Assembly (NCBI RefSeq): GCF_964340395.1 | Contig: NC_135553.1 | Coordinates: 24,050,449-24,114,448 of the forward strand | Length of the DNA stretch: 64,000 nt | From: Glandiceps talaboti | Lineage: Eukaryota; Hemichordata; Enteropneusta; Spengelidae | Direction of reading: 5' to 3' | Shown here: piece by piece, positions 62,501 to 64,000 of the stretch | Layout of the letters: the number at the start of each line of letters is the position of its first letter | How positions within the stretch are numbered: position 1 is the first letter of the stretch | The notes under the pieces: model-generated | Databases searched by the model: none | Seen by the model: the letters and a program-made list of their open reading frames with translations, nothing else | What the model was told of the DNA's origin: nothing | Translations under genes and position numbers: made by a program

Positions 62501-63044
62501 ATGATGTCACACCAACTAGAGGGGATGTTATCTATAAACAAGATAGTGAGTTTGTACCAGGTAATACCTATATTCTAATATTTGTTTGTGTGCATATATG
62601 TGTCTGTCCGTCTGTCTGTCTGTCTGTCTGTTTGTCTAGAGGGTATACTATCATCTCTGGTGATTTTGTACCAGGTATTTACTATATTCTAACATTTGTT
62701 TGTATGCATATAAGTGTCTGTCTTCTCTGTATTTTTTGTCTATGTTTGTAATTGATGTACATTTATGTCTAAATTTATGTGTTAGTATTTGTGTGTGTGT
62801 GTCTGTCTGTCTGTCTGTGTATGTGTGTTCAATCCTAACCCTCAACCATGGCACATTTACACACAAAGTATATTTTTCATTATATTTTTTTGTTGTTGAT
62901 GTCTTTTGTCTGCCAATACAAGTAAAATTTCCATGTGAATTTTTCATGATTTATTGTTTTACTTTCATACAACAGTTGCCATAGCAGCAGCATTGTTAGA
63001 CCTAGAGAAGAAAGACCAGTCACTAACAAGGAGATCACTGCCAT
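39450..63044 (+). CDS. GRID2IP: delphilin/GRID2IP-like PDZ-HHD scaffold, 3' end beyond window
   Basis: Scaffold protein of the delphilin family (vertebrate delphilin binds glutamate receptor delta2 and actin). Exons: 39450-40019, 46051-46205, 49604-49720, 51777-51862, 55483-55662, 57760-57941, 58499-58569, 61121-61272, 62387-62560, then probably 62976-63044. All have GT..AG borders and compatible phases, about 585 codons. Domains: PDZ1 (about 8-80, [11 protein letters not shown]), PDZ2 (about 89-170, [14 protein letters not shown]), harmonin-homology HHD1 (about 191-260, [16 protein letters not shown] to [11 protein letters not shown]), PDZ3 (282-360, [16 protein letters not shown]), HHD2 (about 427-500, [22 protein letters not shown]). 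WPEAFGF, the VDE-start HHD1 and IFIP fit delphilin rather than whirlin or harmonin. FH1/FH2 would lie beyond 64000. Good Kozak (AAAATGG). Confidence 0.85.
41313..41506. repeat. 194-bp palindromic AT-rich repeat
   Basis: Arms of about 48 nt (TTTCATGAAATCCAGATTTA at the left end; its complement at the right end) flank a long (AT)n centre. The arms appear perfect, so the whole can form a cruciform. It resembles palindromic AT-rich repeats. Confidence 0.85.
41516..41577. repeat. (CA)n and (CATA)n microsatellite
   Basis: ACACACAC followed by CATACATACATA, then a few TA repeats; immediately right of the AT palindrome. Confidence 0.9.
42797..43486 (-). pseudogene. LINE ORF2 C-terminal fragment with CX2CX9HX4C
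   Basis: 229 open codons. They begin [20 protein letters not shown], continue with [20 protein letters not shown] and end with a zinc knuckle ([19 protein letters not shown]). Same spacing and flanking pattern as the ORF2 C terminus of the 5-kb LINE (CKLC..HFLLKC), so the same superfamily but a different, old family. 5' truncated; no RT retained. Followed on the minus strand by a short A/T-rich 3' end. Confidence 0.7.
43651..44580. repeat. 42-bp minisatellite, about 22 copies
   Basis: Unit TTTATCTCTTTGTGATTGGC continuing CACTCCTGTCTCCTGAGACAGG. Each unit carries an inverted CCAAT (GATTGGC) and an 8-bp-arm palindrome (CCTGTCTC/GAGACAGG). Variants alternate at fixed positions (TCC/TAC/CGAC, GGCC/GGCT). 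Because 42 is divisible by three, a frame stays open on both strands. One 4-bp insertion near 44217-44222 breaks register. Open frames here are not credible genes. Confidence 0.93.
44680..45005. repeat. foldback dispersed repeat, second copy
   Basis: Inverted relative to 34715-35080. A block with GCACTGCAGTACAATACCG (about 44710) comes first, then a foldback from 44866 to 45003 (ends AACAGAACCCCCATGACAC and GTGTCAGGGGGTTCTGTCA). It lies in delphilin intron 1. Confidence 0.6.
46051..46205 (+). CDS. GRID2IP: delphilin exon 2: HHD1, first part
   Basis: After [45 protein letters not shown], helical harmonin-homology domain. Ends in AG before GTAAG; the split Arg completes in exon 3. Confidence 0.88.
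46206..49603 (+). other. delphilin intron 2, no gene recognised
   Basis: AT-rich intron. A (CAAAAA)n-like run occurs at 48098-48122. Open frames at 46770 and 48720 show no family motifs. No repeat shared with other parts of the window was seen. Confidence 0.5.
49604..49720 (+). CDS. GRID2IP: delphilin exon 3: HHD1, end, and linker
   Basis: After [29 protein letters not shown], then [20 protein letters not shown]; ends in AA before GTAAGT. IFIP followed by a charged helix is the typical end of a delphilin HHD1. Confidence 0.88.
51777..51862 (+). CDS. GRID2IP: delphilin exon 4: PDZ3, N-terminal half
   Basis: After [27 protein letters not shown] and [14 protein letters not shown] is the ligand-binding loop. 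Ends in G before GTAAAG, splitting PDZ3 at the same place as many PDZ genes. Confidence 0.88.
53992..54124. repeat. single arm of a foldback repeat
   Basis: 133 bp matching one arm of the element at 58781-59114 (ATATGGATGA at the left end, CAATAAATCATTGCAAAA at the right end, GTATTTATTTTGGATTTTTA inside). Confidence 0.65.
54498..54765. repeat. dispersed repeat family, copy in delphilin intron 4
   Basis: Shares CATTGTCACTACTCGTCTA, TATAATTATACCTCCT and GTAGACACAGGTTGTC with 56871-57093, and its right part with 32150-32340. A shorter match (TAGTGACAAGG..TTAGGTCACTC) is near 52679. Confidence 0.55.
54945..55250 (+). pseudogene. LINE ORF2 C-terminal remnant with zinc knuckle
   Basis: [20 protein letters not shown] then [22 protein letters not shown]2CX9HX4C with the same spacing as the 5-kb LINE and the 43-kb fragment. 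It continues one frame over as [15 protein letters not shown] and [11 protein letters not shown]. Only the last ~100 codons remain, with a stop and a frameshift. Confidence 0.65.
55483..55662 (+). CDS. GRID2IP: delphilin exon 5: PDZ3, C-terminal half
   Basis: After [28 protein letters not shown], then [20 protein letters not shown] and a proline-rich linker ([11 protein letters not shown]). Ends in G before GTGAGA. Confidence 0.9.
56871..57093. repeat. dispersed repeat family, copy in delphilin intron 5
   Basis: Related to 54498-54765, with the same block order (CACTACTCGTCTA, CCTTAGGTCACGAG, AATTATACCTCCTC, AGACACAGGTTGTC, GGGTATATAATCC). Non-coding. Confidence 0.55.
57760..57941 (+). CDS. 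GRID2IP: delphilin exon 6: linker and start of HHD2
   Basis: After [30 protein letters not shown], then WFPDIQPVQ and [11 protein letters not shown] before GTATAA. Serine-rich linker; RNLREM begins the second harmonin-homology helix. Phases fit exons 5 and 7. Confidence 0.82.
58499..58569 (+). CDS. GRID2IP: delphilin exon 7: HHD2, second part
   Basis: 71-bp exon after [32 protein letters not shown]; ends in AG before GTAAAA. LTPRER is typical of a harmonin-homology helix 1-2 turn. Confidence 0.84.
58781..59114. repeat. 334-bp foldback element with 135-bp arms
   Basis: The left arm 58781-58915 and right arm 58980-59114 are inverted copies (ATATG..GGATTTTTAATTTATAAAAC and complement), with some mismatches and a ~64-bp loop. 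A lone arm is at 53992-54124. Likely a foldback MITE in delphilin intron 7. Confidence 0.75.
59266..59430. repeat. about 46-bp tandem repeat, 3-4 copies
   Basis: Imperfect repeats of AATAATATTTTCTGAAAA followed by ATCATAATATTTGTGAAAAA. Intronic, non-coding. Confidence 0.7.
61121..61272 (+). CDS. GRID2IP: delphilin exon 8: HHD2, end
   Basis: After [28 protein letters not shown], then [20 protein letters not shown] and [12 protein letters not shown]; ends in G before [20 protein letters not shown] parallels [14 protein letters not shown] of HHD1, which supports a second HHD. Confidence 0.86.
61617..61703. repeat. perfect 28-bp inverted repeat with 31-nt loop
   Basis: Arms 61617-61644 (GAAACTCACAATAACATAAT...) and 61676-61703 are exact complements. 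Intronic hairpin in delphilin, unrelated to the other foldbacks here. Confidence 0.85.
61904..61985 (+). repeat. tRNA-derived SINE or tRNA pseudogene head
   Basis: GTTAGCTCAGCTGGTTAGAG is a near-perfect Pol III A box and D-arm. GAGTACAATTCC about 35 nt later is a decayed B box (expected GGTTCGAATCC). Acceptor stem pairing and anticodon arm are poor, so this is not a working tRNA. Confidence 0.55.
62387..62560 (+). CDS. GRID2IP: delphilin exon 9: linker
   Basis: After ATTACAG, phase 1 continues from exon 8 as [19 protein letters not shown], then [20 protein letters not shown] and [11 protein letters not shown]. Basic and polar linker. The donor GTAATA follows CCAG; GTGAGT at 62547 is an alternative in the same phase. 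Confidence 0.72.
62560..62690 (+). repeat. tandem partial duplication of the exon 9 end plus TCTG repeat
   Basis: The exon 9 end and following intron (GAGTTTGTACCAGGTAATAC, TATATTCTAA, ATTTGTTTGTGTGCATATA) recur at 62664-62712 (GATTTTGTACCAGGTATTTA and so on). Between them lie (TCTG)n and CTAGAG, which could act as a 3' splice site for a 31-33-bp mini-exon (about 62643-62673) in phase. Confidence 0.5.
62976..63044 (+). CDS. GRID2IP: delphilin exon 10 (provisional)
   Basis: Between CATACAACAG and GTAAGT. Entered in phase 1 from exon 9 it reads [20 protein letters not shown]. In another phase it reads [17 protein letters not shown], and that frame would join a further candidate exon at 63332-63379 (APVLPRNKNVEINAVQ). 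The frame is therefore unresolved. The FH1/FH2 exons should follow beyond the window. Confidence 0.4.
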
Positions 63045-64000
63045 GTAAGTAACACTATCACATGAATTCGCTATGATTTTGACAAAGACATAGTTATAAA
63101 AATTGATGGTTCAAACTGTACATTACAGCTGGTACAAACTCCATGATGGTTAGGAACAGACTACTGAATCAATATAGACACTGTCAGGGAATACTCTGTT
63201 ATTGAGAAATAGATAAAATTAGAGAAATCGTCACATTCAGTACGTATATATGCTTATTAATATTTAAAGTTTACTATGAACCCCTAGGTTACTGAATAAA
63301 TAAACTTGAATCTTGTTGTTTGTTTTATCAGGGCCCCTGTGTTACCAAGAAATAAAAATGTAGAAATCAATGCAGTTCAGGTTTCCTGCAACATATTAGA
63401 GAGAATCCCTTAGTTAGGTGTCATATCAATTAAATTCTTTGTTTGCCATCCACATAAGGGTAGGTTTGTTGGTAGATTTAGAAAAAACGAACACATTTCA
63501 TTTTGCTCAAAATTTCAGTGCAAGACTGTATTTCATACTGTTGTGAATGGAAAGACCCTTCAAATATCTTCAGAACAACTACACATATATCTATTTTAAG
63601 ACAATCAAACTTTGGGCTTTGACATTTATACTGCACCAGTGTAGTTGATTTAGGTACAAACAGAAAATGGATGAACAGAAAAATGACTTTTACATGATAT
63701 GTTAGCATTGTGTATTTTTTCTGTGTTTATTTTTTCTCTGTCTGCCTGGTAGGTTCTTGGTAAATTCAATGACAGCAAACAAAGTATTTAATTGATGGAG
63801 CTTTACTGAGTATTCAGAACTCAGAACAGTAATAGTGTTTGTTATATAGAGTCTAGTTCATGTACGATACTAGCTACGAATGCATCACTCTCTCATATAG
63901 TCAAAAAATGTGCCATTATTCTGGTTAAACCCCATGCTGGGCAAAGGGTTAACGGCATATTTCAATAGTAATCCATCACAAATTGACAGGCAGTTATAAT
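63045..64000 (+). other. delphilin intron or unresolved 3' region
   Basis: Apart from the short candidate exon at 63332-63379, nothing recognisable. AT-rich, no repeats shared with the rest of the window. Confidence 0.4.

Overview
This is animal nuclear DNA. The evidence is spliced genes with GT..AG introns, replication-type histone genes ending in metazoan 3' stem-loops, non-LTR retrotransposons with target-site duplications, microsatellites and low GC. The histone H2A and H2B sequences look like those of a non-vertebrate marine bilaterian, possibly a lophotrochozoan. The species cannot be named from the sequence alone.

Left half (about 0.96-32.03 kb): a decaying, rearranged histone array. 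It holds five identical H4 proteins (1389, 6436, 11038, 24732, 31371, all +), three H2B genes (3454-3822, 15070-15438, 28390-28758, all -) and three H2A loci (4173, 15786, 29106, all +). H2B and H2A form divergent pairs about 350 bp apart that share CCAAT and E2F-like sites. No H3 or H1 gene is present. The units differ. The H4-2 to H4-3 unit lacks the H2B/H2A pair. Two units carry the same 5'-truncated CR1/L2-like LINE, for which the first unit shows the empty site. The third H2A is a pseudogene (38-bp deletion). H4-2 and H2A-2 have damaged TATA boxes. A spacer block of about 2.3 kb is nearly identical at 8.35-10.69 kb and 16.98-19.33 kb. A nearly full-length 5.04-kb LINE (19333-24374), flanked by a 12-bp target-site duplication, sits upstream of H4-4. 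Its ORF1 carries a 2A-like ribosome-skipping motif, an L1-type coiled coil and an L1-type RNA-binding region. Its ORF2 has an endonuclease, a reverse transcriptase and a C-terminal zinc knuckle, broken by two frameshifts.

Right half (about 32.03-64 kb): two single-copy genes arranged head to head. ZDHHC4 (palmitoyltransferase, -, 33439-37590, five coding exons, 334 aa) is complete. A delphilin/GRID2IP-type scaffold gene (+, from 39450, at least ten coding exons, cut by the window end) encodes PDZ-PDZ-HHD-PDZ-HHD. The formin FH1/FH2 part would lie beyond the window. Their introns hold foldback repeats, a 42-bp minisatellite, AT-rich palindromes and the 3' ends of related LINEs. The two genes are also neighbours in human as I recall, so the pair may be ancient microsynteny.
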